Source: CAYQLT01 sp964418425 (lineage in GTDB: Bacteria > Bacillota > Limnochordia > Limnochordales > Geochordaceae). From it: a DNA stretch of 64,000 nucleotides. This document shows positions 40,766 through 49,443 of this stretch, piece after piece. Under the pieces are notes generated by a model. It had not been told where the DNA came from. It ran no database searches and saw only the letters and a program-made list of their open reading frames with translations. Position numbers and translations under genes: made by a program. Position 1 is the stretch's first letter. Each line of letters starts with the position of its first letter. Location of the stretch: positions 68,515-132,514 of the forward strand of contig CAYQLT010000003.1 of assembly GCA_964418425.1 (NCBI GenBank), given 5' to 3'.

Positions 40766-41613
40766 TCTTCCCGACCGTAGCGAAGAGCGACCAGTTCCGC
40801 CGCCCGTGCCTCTTCGGCGGCGCCGGGCTCCGCCCGGTGAAGCCGCACCCCGAGTCTCCTCTCAAATCCCGCCGCCACGCAGGCCGACGCCTCGTCGAAC
40901 CCCACCGCCCGCCCGGTGGCCTCCGCCAGGGAGACCGCACGGGCCTTCAGGACTTTCGCCAAAAGCTCTGCCCCCCGACCGCCGGGCGCCAGCAGCCGCC
41001 CGGCCAGGGCCGCATCCAGCTCCAGCAGAATGGAGCCGTGCTGCAGCAGGGCGCCCGAGGCTCTGCGCAGCTGGGCGCTGCCCACCAGCTTGCGACCCTG
41101 CCACTCCAGCTCGTAGCGGGACGGGGCATCGAAGCAGGCCCCCGCCGCCCAGCCCGCCGGCCTGCGGGCATGGACGGCCAGTTCGCTGGCCACGCCCAGC
41201 AGCCGAAGGCCCTCCTGAAGGGCCTCGCTGATGCGCCGGTAGGACGCCAGCACGCCACCGGTCCCGATGGGGTGGCCGGCAGGCAGGCAGACGCTGTAGG
41301 TGACCTCCCGGTGGTGGAAGACCGCCCGGCCCCCCGTCGGGCGGCGAACCACGTCCACCCCGGCCTGGCGGCAAGCAGCCTCGTTGACGGAGCGCTCGAA
41401 ATCCTGGAAATACCCCAGGGAGACGGCCGGCGGGTTCCACCGGTACAGGCGCAGCGTGGGAGGCGCCTGCCCCGCGGCCACCGCCTCCAGGATGGCCTCG
41501 TCCATGGCCATGTTCCAGGCAGCCGGCCCGGGCGGGTGAACGATCAAGCGCCAGCGCTCGGGGCCGGGGGCCGGAACCGGGCGTTGCACCCGATGGCTCA
41601 CCCCACCCAGCAC
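40714..41613 (-). CDS. lipM: Octanoyltransferase, LipM type
   Basis: A biotin/lipoate A/B ligase-family protein of 299 residues. RRPTGGRAVFHHREVTYSV (about 90-108) is the acyl-binding motif, C160 in GACFDAPSRYEL is at the position of the LipM nucleophile, and GRKLVGSAQLRR the substrate lysine region. LipM moves octanoate from ACP to GcvH, the first step of lipoyl synthesis. Its place directly after gcvPB supports this. A lipoate ligase of the LplJ type lacks that cysteine. GTG start; it overlaps gcvPB by 16 bp. Confidence 0.85.
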   Translation of the reverse strand: MLGGVSHRVQRPVPAPGPERWRLIVHPPGPAAWNMAMDEAILEAVAAGQAPPTLRLYRWNPPAVSLGYFQDFERSVNEAACRQAGVDVVRRPTGGRAVFHHREVTYSVCLPAGHPIGTGGVLASYRRISEALQEGLRLLGVASELAVHARRPAGWAAGACFDAPSRYELEWQGRKLVGSAQLRRASGALLQHGSILLELDAALAGRLLAPGGRGAELLAKVLKARAVSLAEATGRAVGFDEASACVAAGFERRLGVRLHRAEPGAAEEARAAELVALRYGREEWNRRSPAGRSRAGMAV

Positions 41614-43085
41614 ACCCGGGGCTCCCGGTTGGCGCGCACCTCGTCCAGACGGCGCACCGGAGTCCGGTGGGGCGCCGAGCGAACTCGCTCAGGGTCGCTC
41701 TCCGCTTCCCGGGCGATATGGGCCATGACCTCGGCGAACCGATCCAAGGTCGCCCGGCTCTCCGTCTCGGTCGGCTCCACCATGAGGGCCTCTTCCACGA
41801 TGAGGGGGAAGTAGACCGTGGGTGCGTGGAACCCGAAGTCCAGGATGCGCTTGGCAATGTCTCCGGCCCGGACGCCCCGCGCCTTCTGGCGCACGGCCGA
41901 GATGACAAACTCGTGTTTGCAGTGGCGGTCGTAGGGTAGATGATAGTACGGCGCCAGCCGGCGCATCAGGTAATTGGCGTTGATCACGGCCGCCTCGCTC
42001 ACCCGTCGCAACCCATCCGGCCCGAGGGCCCGAATGTATGCGTACGCGCGCACCAGCACGCCAAAGTTGCCGTAGAAGCTCCGCACCCGGCCGATGCTCT
42101 TGGGCAGCCGGTAGTCCAGGAAGTAGCGCTCTCCGTCGAACCCGACCAGCGGCACCGGGAGGTAAGGAACCAGATCTTCCCGGACCGCGATGGGCCCGGC
42201 TCCCGGGCCGCCGCCACCGTGGGGGGTCGAGAAGGTCTTGTGGAGATTGAAGTGCACGATGTCAAAGCCCATGTCGCCGGGGCGGGAGATGCCCAGGATC
42301 GCGTTGGCGTTGGCCCCGTCGTAGTACAGCAGGCCGCCGGCTTCGTGCACCAGGCGGGCGATCTCCAGGATGTTCTCGTCGAACAGCCCGAGGGTGTTGG
42401 GGTTGGTCAGCATCAGGCCCGCGGTTCGAGGGCCCACGGCCCTTGCCAGCGCCCCGATGTCCACACCGCCCCGGGCATCCGATGGCACCTGAACCATGGT
42501 GTAGCCCGCCATGGAAACGCTGGCCGGGTTGGTGCCGTGCGCGGAGTCCGGCACGATGATCTCCCGCCGTTGCTGGTGCTCGCCCCGATCCCGGTGGTAG
42601 GCCTTGATGAGCAAGAGCCCGGTCAGCTCCCCGTGGGCTCCCGCCGCAGGCTGCAAGGTCGCCCGGGCCAGGCCGGCGATCTCGCACAGGAAGCGCTCCA
42701 GCCGGTACAGAAGCTCCAGGGCTCCCTGCACGGTCTGTTCGGGCTGGTACGGGTGCAGCCGCGCGAACCCCGCAAGGCGGGCCACGTCCTCATTGACCTT
42801 GGGGTTGTACTTCATGGTGCACGAACCCAGCGGGTAAAAGCCAACGTCCACGCCGTAGTTACGCCGCGCCAGCCGCACGAAGTGGCGAACCACCTCGACC
42901 TCGCTCAGCTCGGGCAGGTCGGGAGGCTCTCTGCGCAGCGCGTGCCCGGGCAGCAAGCTCTCCAGGGGCCGCTCCGGAACGTCTAAAGGCGGAAACTGGT
43001 AGCCCTGCCGGCCGGGTGCGCCCTCCTCGAAGAGAAGCGTCACCCCCGGGTCTTCCTCGAGGACCGGCGCCGCGTCCCTGTTCAT
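41598..43085 (-). CDS. gcvPB: Glycine dehydrogenase (decarboxylating) subunit 2
   Basis: The C-terminal half of P-protein as a separate subunit. FYPLGSCTMKYNPKVNE, QPAAGAHGELTGLL and the PLP lysine in FNLHKTFSTPHGGGGPG are intact. With subunit 1 it decarboxylates glycine and loads the aminomethyl group on GcvH lipoate. The start at ATG 43085, preceded by GGGGAAGGGGAA, is preferred over an ATG 12 codons upstream. 495 residues. Confidence 0.95.
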   Translation of the reverse strand: MNRDAAPVLEEDPGVTLLFEEGAPGRQGYQFPPLDVPERPLESLLPGHALRREPPDLPELSEVEVVRHFVRLARRNYGVDVGFYPLGSCTMKYNPKVNEDVARLAGFARLHPYQPEQTVQGALELLYRLERFLCEIAGLARATLQPAAGAHGELTGLLLIKAYHRDRGEHQQRREIIVPDSAHGTNPASVSMAGYTMVQVPSDARGGVDIGALARAVGPRTAGLMLTNPNTLGLFDENILEIARLVHEAGGLLYYDGANANAILGISRPGDMGFDIVHFNLHKTFSTPHGGGGPGAGPIAVREDLVPYLPVPLVGFDGERYFLDYRLPKSIGRVRSFYGNFGVLVRAYAYIRALGPDGLRRVSEAAVINANYLMRRLAPYYHLPYDRHCKHEFVISAVRQKARGVRAGDIAKRILDFGFHAPTVYFPLIVEEALMVEPTETESRATLDRFAEVMAHIAREAESDPERVRSAPHRTPVRRLDEVRANREPRVCWVG

Positions 43086-43140
43086 TTCCCCTTCCCCGCC
43101 CGGACCTGGCACGTCGTGCACCGGCGGATACCCCCCTACC

Positions 43141-44493
43141 TCAACCCAGGGCCTGCAGGGCCGACGCCAGGGCGTCGATCTGCTGGCGGGTGCGCGCCTC
43201 CGTGACGCACCAGAGCACCGCCCGCCCCAGCCCTTCGTAAAAGCCGCCCAGCGGCAGGCCGCCCAGGATGCGAAAGTCGGTCCAAAGGCGCCTCAGCACC
43301 TCGTCGACGGGCGCCTCCAGTTCGAGCACGAATTCCTTGAAGAAGGGCACGTCCCACGGGGGCCGGATCCCCTTCACGGCGCACAGGCGGTCCCGGGCGT
43401 AGTGCGCCTTCTGCACGCACAGCTCGCCCACCCGCCGGATCCCCTGGCGGCCCAGGGAGGCCAGGTAGACCGTCGCCGCCAGCGCGTTGAGCCCCTGGTT
43501 GGTGCAGATGTTGGAGGTGGCCCGCTCCCGCCGGATGTGCTGTTCGCGAGTTTGCAGCACCAGGGTGAACGCACGCCGGCCGTCCCGGTCCCGGGTCAGA
43601 CCCACGATTCGCCCCGGCATCCGTCGCACCAGCTCCTGCCGGGCCGCCAGAAAGCCCAGATAGGGGCCGCCGAAGCTGATGGCGTTTCCCAGGCCCTGCC
43701 CCTCGCCCACGGCGATATCCGCGCCGTACTCCCCGGGTGGGGCCAGCACCCCCAGAGAGATGGGGTCGACGACCGCCACCATCCGGGCGCCGGCCCGGTG
43801 GGCCAGCTGCGTGGCAACCGCCATCTCCTCGATGGAGCCAAAGAAGTTGGGGTTCTGCATGACCACGGCGGCGCACTCGTCTGCCAGGGCATGCTCCAGG
43901 GCCTCCAGGTTGGTCAGCCCCTGCCGCCACGGAACCGTCTCCAGCGCGACGTCCTGGTTGCCCAGATAGGTGGCCATCACCCTCCGGTACTCGGGGTGGA
44001 CGGCCGCCGAGACCAGCACCCGGCGGCGCCCCGTGGCGGCCACCGCCATGAGCGCCGCCTCCGCCGTGGCCGACGCGCCGTCGTACATGGAGGCGTTGGC
44101 CACGTCCATCCCCGTCAGCCGGCACATGAGGGTCTGGTACTCGAAGATGGCCTGGAGCACCCCCTGGCTCACTTCCGCCTGGTAGGGGGTATACGCGGTG
44201 TAAAACTCCGGCAGCCCGATCACATGGCCCACCACGGAGGGCACCAGGTGGTCGTACGCCCCGGCGCCCAGAAAGCAGGGATAGCGGTCCAGATCGGCGT
44301 TGCGGGCCGCCAGCTCCCGCATGTGGGCGACCAGCTCCGCTTCGCTGAGACCCGGCGGCAGCTGCAGGGGTCGGTTGAGCCGGGCCGCGGCGGGGACGTC
44401 GGCGAACAGCTCCTCGACCCCGGACACCCCGATGGCACGGAGCATCTCCGACCGCTCGAGGTCCGTCATAGGGGTGAAATCCATGCCCGCCAT
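43141..44493 (-). CDS. gcvPA: Glycine dehydrogenase (decarboxylating) subunit 1
   Basis: The N-terminal half of P-protein as a separate 450-residue subunit: FLGAGAYDHLVPSVV, TAYTPYQAEVSQGVLQAIFEYQT, MYDGASATAEAALMA and TSNICTNQGLNALAATVY are all characteristic. It lacks the PLP lysine, which resides in subunit 2. ATG at 44493, with a second ATG three codons on. 15 bp follow gcvH, and 55 bp precede gcvPB. Confidence 0.95.
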   Translation of the reverse strand: MAGMDFTPMTDLERSEMLRAIGVSGVEELFADVPAAARLNRPLQLPPGLSEAELVAHMRELAARNADLDRYPCFLGAGAYDHLVPSVVGHVIGLPEFYTAYTPYQAEVSQGVLQAIFEYQTLMCRLTGMDVANASMYDGASATAEAALMAVAATGRRRVLVSAAVHPEYRRVMATYLGNQDVALETVPWRQGLTNLEALEHALADECAAVVMQNPNFFGSIEEMAVATQLAHRAGARMVAVVDPISLGVLAPPGEYGADIAVGEGQGLGNAISFGGPYLGFLAARQELVRRMPGRIVGLTRDRDGRRAFTLVLQTREQHIRRERATSNICTNQGLNALAATVYLASLGRQGIRRVGELCVQKAHYARDRLCAVKGIRPPWDVPFFKEFVLELEAPVDEVLRRLWTDFRILGGLPLGGFYEGLGRAVLWCVTEARTRQQIDALASALQALG

Positions 44494-44508
44494 CCCCTCG
44501 TCAGGTCG

Positions 44509-44886
44509 TCAGCCCCCGATGAGCTCCCGGTATTGTTGGGCGGTGAGCAGGCTGTCCAGCTCGGCCGGATCGGAGGCCTCGATGAGGCAGATCCAGCCCT
44601 CCCCGTACGGATCCCGGTTGAGAAGCTCCGGTTCACTGGCCAGCCGGCCGTTCACCTCCACCACGGTACCCGAGACGGGGGCGTAGACGTCCGAAACCGC
44701 CTTGACAGATTCCACCACACAGAAACTCTGCCCGCGCTGGACGGCCGCCCCCACCTGGGGCAGCTCCACGAACACCACGTCGCCCAGCTCTCGCTGCGCA
44801 AAATCGGTGATGCCGACCCGAACCCGCCTCCCGTCGGCTGCCGCCCACTCGTGCTCTTTGGTGTACTTCAGGTGCTCCGGGTACAC
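44509..44886 (-). CDS. gcvH: Glycine cleavage system H protein
   Basis: A 125-residue lipoyl-carrier protein with YTKEHEWAA, GITDFAQRELGDVVFVELPQVG and lipoylated K62 in VVESVKAVSDVYAP. It shuttles the aminomethyl group between P, T and L proteins and, in LipM/LipL organisms, is the first acceptor of octanoate. GTG start at 44886. Confidence 0.96.
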   Translation of the reverse strand: MYPEHLKYTKEHEWAAADGRRVRVGITDFAQRELGDVVFVELPQVGAAVQRGQSFCVVESVKAVSDVYAPVSGTVVEVNGRLASEPELLNRDPYGEGWICLIEASDPAELDSLLTAQQYRELIGG

Positions 44887-44931
44887 CGCGCTGCCCGCCC
44901 CCTTTGCCCTCTCGCAAGCCTGGCTGCACCC

Positions 44932-46101
44932 CTACGAGGGCGCCGGCTCCTGCCTCCTCAAACCGGACCGGCCACGAGTCCGGATGGTGACAAACGGACC
45001 CGCCACGACTCGTCCGGGCACTCTCTTGCCCCGAATCTCCACGAAAAGCCGGGTGCCGGGGGCGCTGACCGCAGATGGCACGTAACCCAGGCCGATGGGC
45101 TCCTGTCGGACGGGAGAGAAGGTCCCGCTGGTGACCTCGCCCAGCCGGTGGCCCCCGGCGTCCACGATGGGATAGCCCTGCCTCGGCACGGCCCGCTCCT
45201 CCAGCACAAACCCCACCAGCCGGCGCAGGGGCCCCCGCTCTTGCTCCTGGGCCAGCGCGAAGCGTCCGACGAACTCGCCCTTGCCCATGTCCACGGTCCA
45301 CCCCAGTCCGGCCTCGAAGGGAGTGGTGGTCTCGTCGATGTCGTGGCCGTAAAGGGGATAGCGCGCCTCCAGGCGCAGGGTGTCCCGAGCCCCCAGGCCC
45401 ACCGGTACGGCTCCCTTCTCCACCCCGGCCTGCAGCACGGCCTCCCAAACCCGCTCGGCCGAGGCCGGCTCCACGAAAAGCTCGAACCCATCCTCCCCCG
45501 TGTAGCCCGTGCGCGACACCAGCACGTCCACACCCGCCACCCGTCCCGGCGCGCACCGGTAAAACCCCAGCGCGTCCACCGCCACGTCCTGCGCAAGAGG
45601 GCGCAGGATGGCCTCCGCCTGGGGCCCCTGCACGGCGATGAGAGCGAAATGGTCAGACCGGTCCTCCACCCGGGTTTCGCTGCCCGCCAGGTGTTGCTCC
45701 AGCCAGGCGAGATCCTTCAGGCGACAGGCTGCGTTCACCACCAGGAGGTAGGCGTCCGGGGCGGTACGCATCACCACCAGGTCGTCGATGATCCCGCCCG
45801 AAGGCAGGCACATGACGCCATAACGCGCCTGCCCTACCTGAAGGGTCGCCACGTTGCAGCTGACGAGCCGGTTGAGATCCGACGGGGCGTCGGCACCCCG
45901 CACCTCGATCTCTCCCATGTGGGAGAGGTCGAAGACGCCGGCCGCCCGGCGCACGGCCAGGTGTTCTTCCACGATCCCGGAGTACTGCACGGGCATCCAC
46001 CAGCCGGCGAACTCGAACATGCGGGCGCCCGTGCGTTCATGCCACGAGGTGAGCGGCGTGCGGAATAGGGCCTGGCCCCCTGTCCCCGGCCCCTGCTCCA
46101 A
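44932..46101 (-). CDS. gcvT: Aminomethyltransferase (glycine cleavage T protein)
   Basis: Transfers the one-carbon unit from aminomethyl-GcvH to tetrahydrofolate. It shows FEFAGWWMPVQYSGIVEEHLAVR, the folate-binding ARYGVMCLPSGGIIDDL, SRTGYTGEDGFELF, LRLEARYPLYGHDID and the C-terminal barrel. 389 residues. The TTG at 46101 has GGGAGG eight bases upstream and starts close to the conserved LTSWH. It is the first gene of the gcvT-gcvH-gcvPA-gcvPB-lipM-pheA unit. Confidence 0.94.
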   Translation of the reverse strand: MEQGPGTGGQALFRTPLTSWHERTGARMFEFAGWWMPVQYSGIVEEHLAVRRAAGVFDLSHMGEIEVRGADAPSDLNRLVSCNVATLQVGQARYGVMCLPSGGIIDDLVVMRTAPDAYLLVVNAACRLKDLAWLEQHLAGSETRVEDRSDHFALIAVQGPQAEAILRPLAQDVAVDALGFYRCAPGRVAGVDVLVSRTGYTGEDGFELFVEPASAERVWEAVLQAGVEKGAVPVGLGARDTLRLEARYPLYGHDIDETTTPFEAGLGWTVDMGKGEFVGRFALAQEQERGPLRRLVGFVLEERAVPRQGYPIVDAGGHRLGEVTSGTFSPVRQEPIGLGYVPSAVSAPGTRLFVEIRGKRVPGRVVAGPFVTIRTRGRSGLRRQEPAPS

Positions 46102-46430
46102 GGCACTTCGCCTCCCCTGGGAACTTAGCCCTCCCTGCGGCGATTCCTTCCGGGACACAAGCCGAACGCCCGGGGGATCCGGAGCATAGGATGCCTCACG
46201 GGCAGCGAGGAGGAGGGCCCGCCATGCTGCAGCGGTGGCTGCTGACGCTCGTTCCACGCCTGATCTGGCGCCGGCGCGTCATCGTATTCTGGGTGCCCCG
46301 CTCCCGCTGAAGGAGCCGGTCTCGCCTGAACCGGGCCGCAAAGGGCGCCGCCCGAGGGGCCTGCAGGCCCGCGCGTCCTTCCACGCCTTGAGCGGCGGGG
46401 AGGGCTCGAAAGCCACCCCTGCGCCCGACC
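46102..46430. other. 329-bp intergenic region upstream of gcvT
   Basis: I looked for a tandem glycine riboswitch, as expected before a gcv operon, and did not find its conserved core. A perfect 14-bp palindrome (GGGCCTGCAGGCCC, 46357-46370) has no T-tract. The stretch also holds a possible 28-codon plus-strand reading frame (46224-46310). No clear promoter for gcvT was seen. Confidence 0.6.
46224..46310 (+). CDS. Possible 28-residue hydrophobic-basic peptide
   Basis: An ATG at 46224 stands 5-6 bases after GAGGAGGAGGG, a strong ribosome-binding site, and opens a 28-codon frame to TGA at 46310. The peptide begins MLQRWLLTLVPRLIW and ends with five Arg among the last residues. One hydrophobic helix plus basic flanks resembles small membrane peptides or a toxin-like peptide. 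It is the only reading frame in an otherwise empty 329-bp gap. Homology cannot be judged at this length. Confidence 0.3.
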   Translation: MLQRWLLTLVPRLIWRRRVIVFWVPRSR

Positions 46431-47324
46431 TCACCGACGGACGGCCTCGACGTCTTTGGCCAGGCGCTCCAGCACGCGCTCCACGATCTCCTCGATGGTC
46501 TCCGCCACAGGAACCCCTGCTGCCGTGAGGGCTTCCACCTTGGACTCGGGGGTTCCCGTGCGCCCGGAGATGATGGCCCCCGCATGCCCCATGCGCTTGC
46601 CGGGAGGGGCGCTGCGCCCGGAGATGAAGGCGACCACCGGCTTCTCCATTCCGCCTCGAATGAAGGCGGCCGCCTCCTCCTCGTCGGTGCCCCCGATTTC
46701 GCCGATCAGCACCACGGCCCGGGTTTGGGGATCCCGCTCGAAGAGGCCGAGCACGTCCACAAACCGGGTTCCGATGACGGGATCGCCCCCGACCCCGACG
46801 CACGTGGACTGGCCCACCCCCGCCCGGCTAAGCTGGTGAACCACCTCGTAGGTGAGGGTGCCGCTGCGGGAAACGATGCCCACCGGCCCTGGCATGAACA
46901 CCCGGCCCGGCAGGATGCCCACCAAAGACTCCCCCGGGCTGATCACGCCCGGGCAGTTGGGCCCGATGACCCGCACCCCTCGCTCCCGGGCGCGGGCCAC
47001 CACCCGCACCATGTCCAGCGCCGGGATGCCCTCCGTGATAATGACCACGGGCGACAGGCCTGCCTCGATGGCCTCCAGGGCGGCATCGGCGGCGAAGGGA
47101 GCCGGCACGAAGATGATGGAGGCGTTGGCGCCCGCCTCGTCCCGAGCCTGGGCGACCGTCTCGAAGACGGGGACGTCCAGGACCCGGGTGCCGCCCTTGC
47201 CTGGCGTGACACCTGCGACCACCCGGGTGCCGTACGCCAGCATCTGCCGGGTGTGAAACTCCCCCTCCCGGCCCGTGATGCCCTGCACGACCACGCGCGT
47301 GTGGCGGTCGACGAGAATGCTCAC
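46431..47324 (-). CDS. sucD: Succinate--CoA ligase, alpha subunit
   Basis: A CoA-binding Rossmann domain (VVVQGITGREGEFHTRQMLAYGT; GVTPGKGG) is followed by the ligase domain with the phospho-histidine H247 in KRMGHAGAII. It works with SucC in the TCA cycle to make ATP or GTP from succinyl-CoA. GTG start overlapping sucC by 4 bp. The length of 297 residues is typical. Confidence 0.95.
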   Translation of the reverse strand: MSILVDRHTRVVVQGITGREGEFHTRQMLAYGTRVVAGVTPGKGGTRVLDVPVFETVAQARDEAGANASIIFVPAPFAADAALEAIEAGLSPVVIITEGIPALDMVRVVARARERGVRVIGPNCPGVISPGESLVGILPGRVFMPGPVGIVSRSGTLTYEVVHQLSRAGVGQSTCVGVGGDPVIGTRFVDVLGLFERDPQTRAVVLIGEIGGTDEEEAAAFIRGGMEKPVVAFISGRSAPPGKRMGHAGAIISGRTGTPESKVEALTAAGVPVAETIEEIVERVLERLAKDVEAVRR

Positions 47325-48487
47325 GTTGCCAACCCCCGCATCGCCTCGGGCGCGGATCCTGCCAGCTCCACGGCAAGGCGGGCAGCTTCCTGGAAGCTGG
47401 CCGCCGCCTTTATCGGGCTTCCGGCAAGAAGGGCCCGGCCCTCTTCCTCCCTGGTTCCCGCCAGGCGCACCACCAGCGGGACGGGAGCCCCCCCGAGCGT
47501 CCGCAATACCTGCAGGAGACCCCTGGCCACCTCGTCGCAGCGGGTAATGCCGCCAAAGACGTTGATGAGTACCGAGCGCACGTCGCGATCCGCCAGCACC
47601 ACTCGCAGCGCCTTCTCCACCACCTCGGCCCGCGCGCCACCGCCGATGTCGAGGAAGTTGGCCGGGGCTCCCCCCTCCCGCTTCACCATGTCCAGCGTGG
47701 CCATCACCAGCCCCGCGCCGTTGCCGATGACGCCCACCGTGCCGGCCAGCTTAACGTACGCAAGCCCCTGGCGGCGAGCCTCGACTTCCAGGGGGTGATC
47801 GCCGGTCTCCTGGCGCAGCGCCACCAGTTCGGGGTGGCGAAACAGAGCGTTGTCGTCGATCTCCACCTTCCCGTCCAACGCCACCAGATCCCCCGCCGGG
47901 GTGAACGCCAGGGGGTTCACCTCCACCAGCTGGGCGTCTTTTTCCTCTGCGATGCGGTAGAGGGTTCGACCGAAGCGGCCCAGGGCGGACCGGGCGTGCG
48001 CGGGCGCACCGCCGCGGAGGAACAGACGGCGCAGCTGAAAGTCGGCCAGCCCGGCGCAAGGATCCACCCACTCCTTGGCCACCCGGTCGGGGGTGGATTC
48101 GGCTACCTCTTCGATGTCCACGCCGCCGGCCGTGGAGAAGATGAAGACCATCCGGGCACGGGCCCGGTCGAGGCTCACGCTCAGGTACCATTCGGCGCCG
48201 ATGTCCACGGCTTGCTCCACCAGGACCTGGTTCACCACATGGTCCCGGACCCGGCTGCCCAAAAGCCCGCGGGCCGCCTCGAAGGCCTCGTCGGGGTCGG
48301 CGGCCAGCTTGATGCCGCCCGCCTTGCCCCGCCCGCCCAGGGGAATCTGGGCCTTGACCGCCACTCGCCCTCCCAGACGCCGGGCCACCTCTCTCGCCTC
48401 TTCGGGATGAGCCGCCAGCGCTCCGTCCGGAACCGGCAGCCCCGATTCCCGAAAGACCGCCTTGGCCTGCGCTTCCACCAGACGCAC
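47321..48487 (-). CDS. sucC: Succinate--CoA ligase, beta subunit
   Basis: An N-terminal ATP-grasp domain (VKAQIPLGGRGKAGGIKLA; VEVNPLAFTPAGDLVALDGKVEIDDNA) and a C-terminal CoA-ligase domain (NFLDIGGGARAEVVEKALRVVL; INVFGGITRCDEVARGLL). Nucleotide specificity cannot be told from what is visible. GTG start 1 bp after ilvE, so likely co-transcribed. 388 residues. Confidence 0.95.
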   Translation of the reverse strand: MRLVEAQAKAVFRESGLPVPDGALAAHPEEAREVARRLGGRVAVKAQIPLGGRGKAGGIKLAADPDEAFEAARGLLGSRVRDHVVNQVLVEQAVDIGAEWYLSVSLDRARARMVFIFSTAGGVDIEEVAESTPDRVAKEWVDPCAGLADFQLRRLFLRGGAPAHARSALGRFGRTLYRIAEEKDAQLVEVNPLAFTPAGDLVALDGKVEIDDNALFRHPELVALRQETGDHPLEVEARRQGLAYVKLAGTVGVIGNGAGLVMATLDMVKREGGAPANFLDIGGGARAEVVEKALRVVLADRDVRSVLINVFGGITRCDEVARGLLQVLRTLGGAPVPLVVRLAGTREEEGRALLAGSPIKAAASFQEAARLAVELAGSAPEAMRGLAT

Positions 48488-48488
48488 G

Positions 48489-49415
48489 TCAGACCGCCTC
48501 CGTGTAAACGGGCGTGAGCCACTCGGAGTAACGGGGAACCCGCCCCTTGACCACGTCGAAGTAGAGTCTCTGAATGGCGCGGGTCACCGGCCCCATCTGG
48601 CCGTCGCCCACCACCCGGCGGTCCACCTCGCCCACCGCGCTCACCTGGGCGCCGGTGCCCACCAGGAAGACCTCGTCGGCCACGTACAGCTCCGTCCGGT
48701 CGATGGGCCGCTCTTCGACGGTCAGCCCCAGCTCGCTGCGGGCCAGCTGCAGGATGGTGGCCCGGGTGATGCCTTCCAGGATGTCCGCATATACGGGGGT
48801 GGTGACAAGGCGGCCGTTGCGGACGATGAACAGGTTCTCGGCGCTGCCCTCGGAGACATGGCCATCTTCGGTGAGGAAGATGGCCTCGTCGTAGCCATCC
48901 TCCATCGCCTCGGACTTGGCCAGCGCGGCGTTGACGTAAGAGCCGCACACCTTCGCCCGCATGGGGATCGCGTTGTCGCCGACGTGGCGCCATGAGGAGA
49001 CCTTGCACCGGATGGGCTTCTCCACGTCCAGATAGGCGCCGAAGGGAACGGCAAACAGGGCGAAGCTGTCCGACAGGCCATGCAAGCGCACGCCCACGGT
49101 CAGCTCGCTTTTGTAAAAGAGGGGACGGATGTAGACGTCCTCCCGATCGCCATTGCGGCGCAGGACGTCCAGGGTCAGTTCCACCAGCTCCTCCAGGCTG
49201 AGGCGGGGCTGGATGCGCAGGATCTTGCAAGACCGGAACATGCGCTCGTAGTGCTCCCGCATTCGGAACACGTACAGCTGCCGGTTCTCCGCGTTCCAGT
49301 AGGCCCGGATGCCCTCGAAGCACGCCGTGCCGTAGTGGAGCGCGTGGGTCATGATGCTGATCTTGGCCTCTTGCAGGGGCACGATCCGACCCTCGACGTA
49401 GGCGTACCTTCCCAT
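48489..49415 (-). CDS. ilvE: Branched-chain amino acid aminotransferase
   Basis: A fold-type IV PLP enzyme of 308 residues. It shows THALHYGTACFEGIRAYW, VYIRPLFYKS and the PLP lysine in PMRAKVCGSYVNAALAKSEA. DEAIFLTEDGHVSEGSAENLFIV and GITRATILQLA follow. It interconverts Leu, Ile and Val with their 2-oxoacids, the substrates of the bkd complex encoded at 31.7-35.1 kb. ATG start with GAGGAGG nine bases upstream. Confidence 0.95.
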   Translation of the reverse strand: MGRYAYVEGRIVPLQEAKISIMTHALHYGTACFEGIRAYWNAENRQLYVFRMREHYERMFRSCKILRIQPRLSLEELVELTLDVLRRNGDREDVYIRPLFYKSELTVGVRLHGLSDSFALFAVPFGAYLDVEKPIRCKVSSWRHVGDNAIPMRAKVCGSYVNAALAKSEAMEDGYDEAIFLTEDGHVSEGSAENLFIVRNGRLVTTPVYADILEGITRATILQLARSELGLTVEERPIDRTELYVADEVFLVGTGAQVSAVGEVDRRVVGDGQMGPVTRAIQRLYFDVVKGRVPRYSEWLTPVYTEAV

Positions 49416-49443
49416 GTGCGGGTGCCTCCTCGAGCCGATGAGT

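Noticed and set aside
46357..46370. GGGCCTGCAGGCCC palindrome as terminator or operator
   Set aside because: No T-tract, no second copy, and such palindromes are common at this base composition.
46102..46430. Glycine riboswitch upstream of gcvT
   Set aside because: I searched the minus strand for the conserved aptamer core and purine-rich junctions and found none; only a short palindrome is present.
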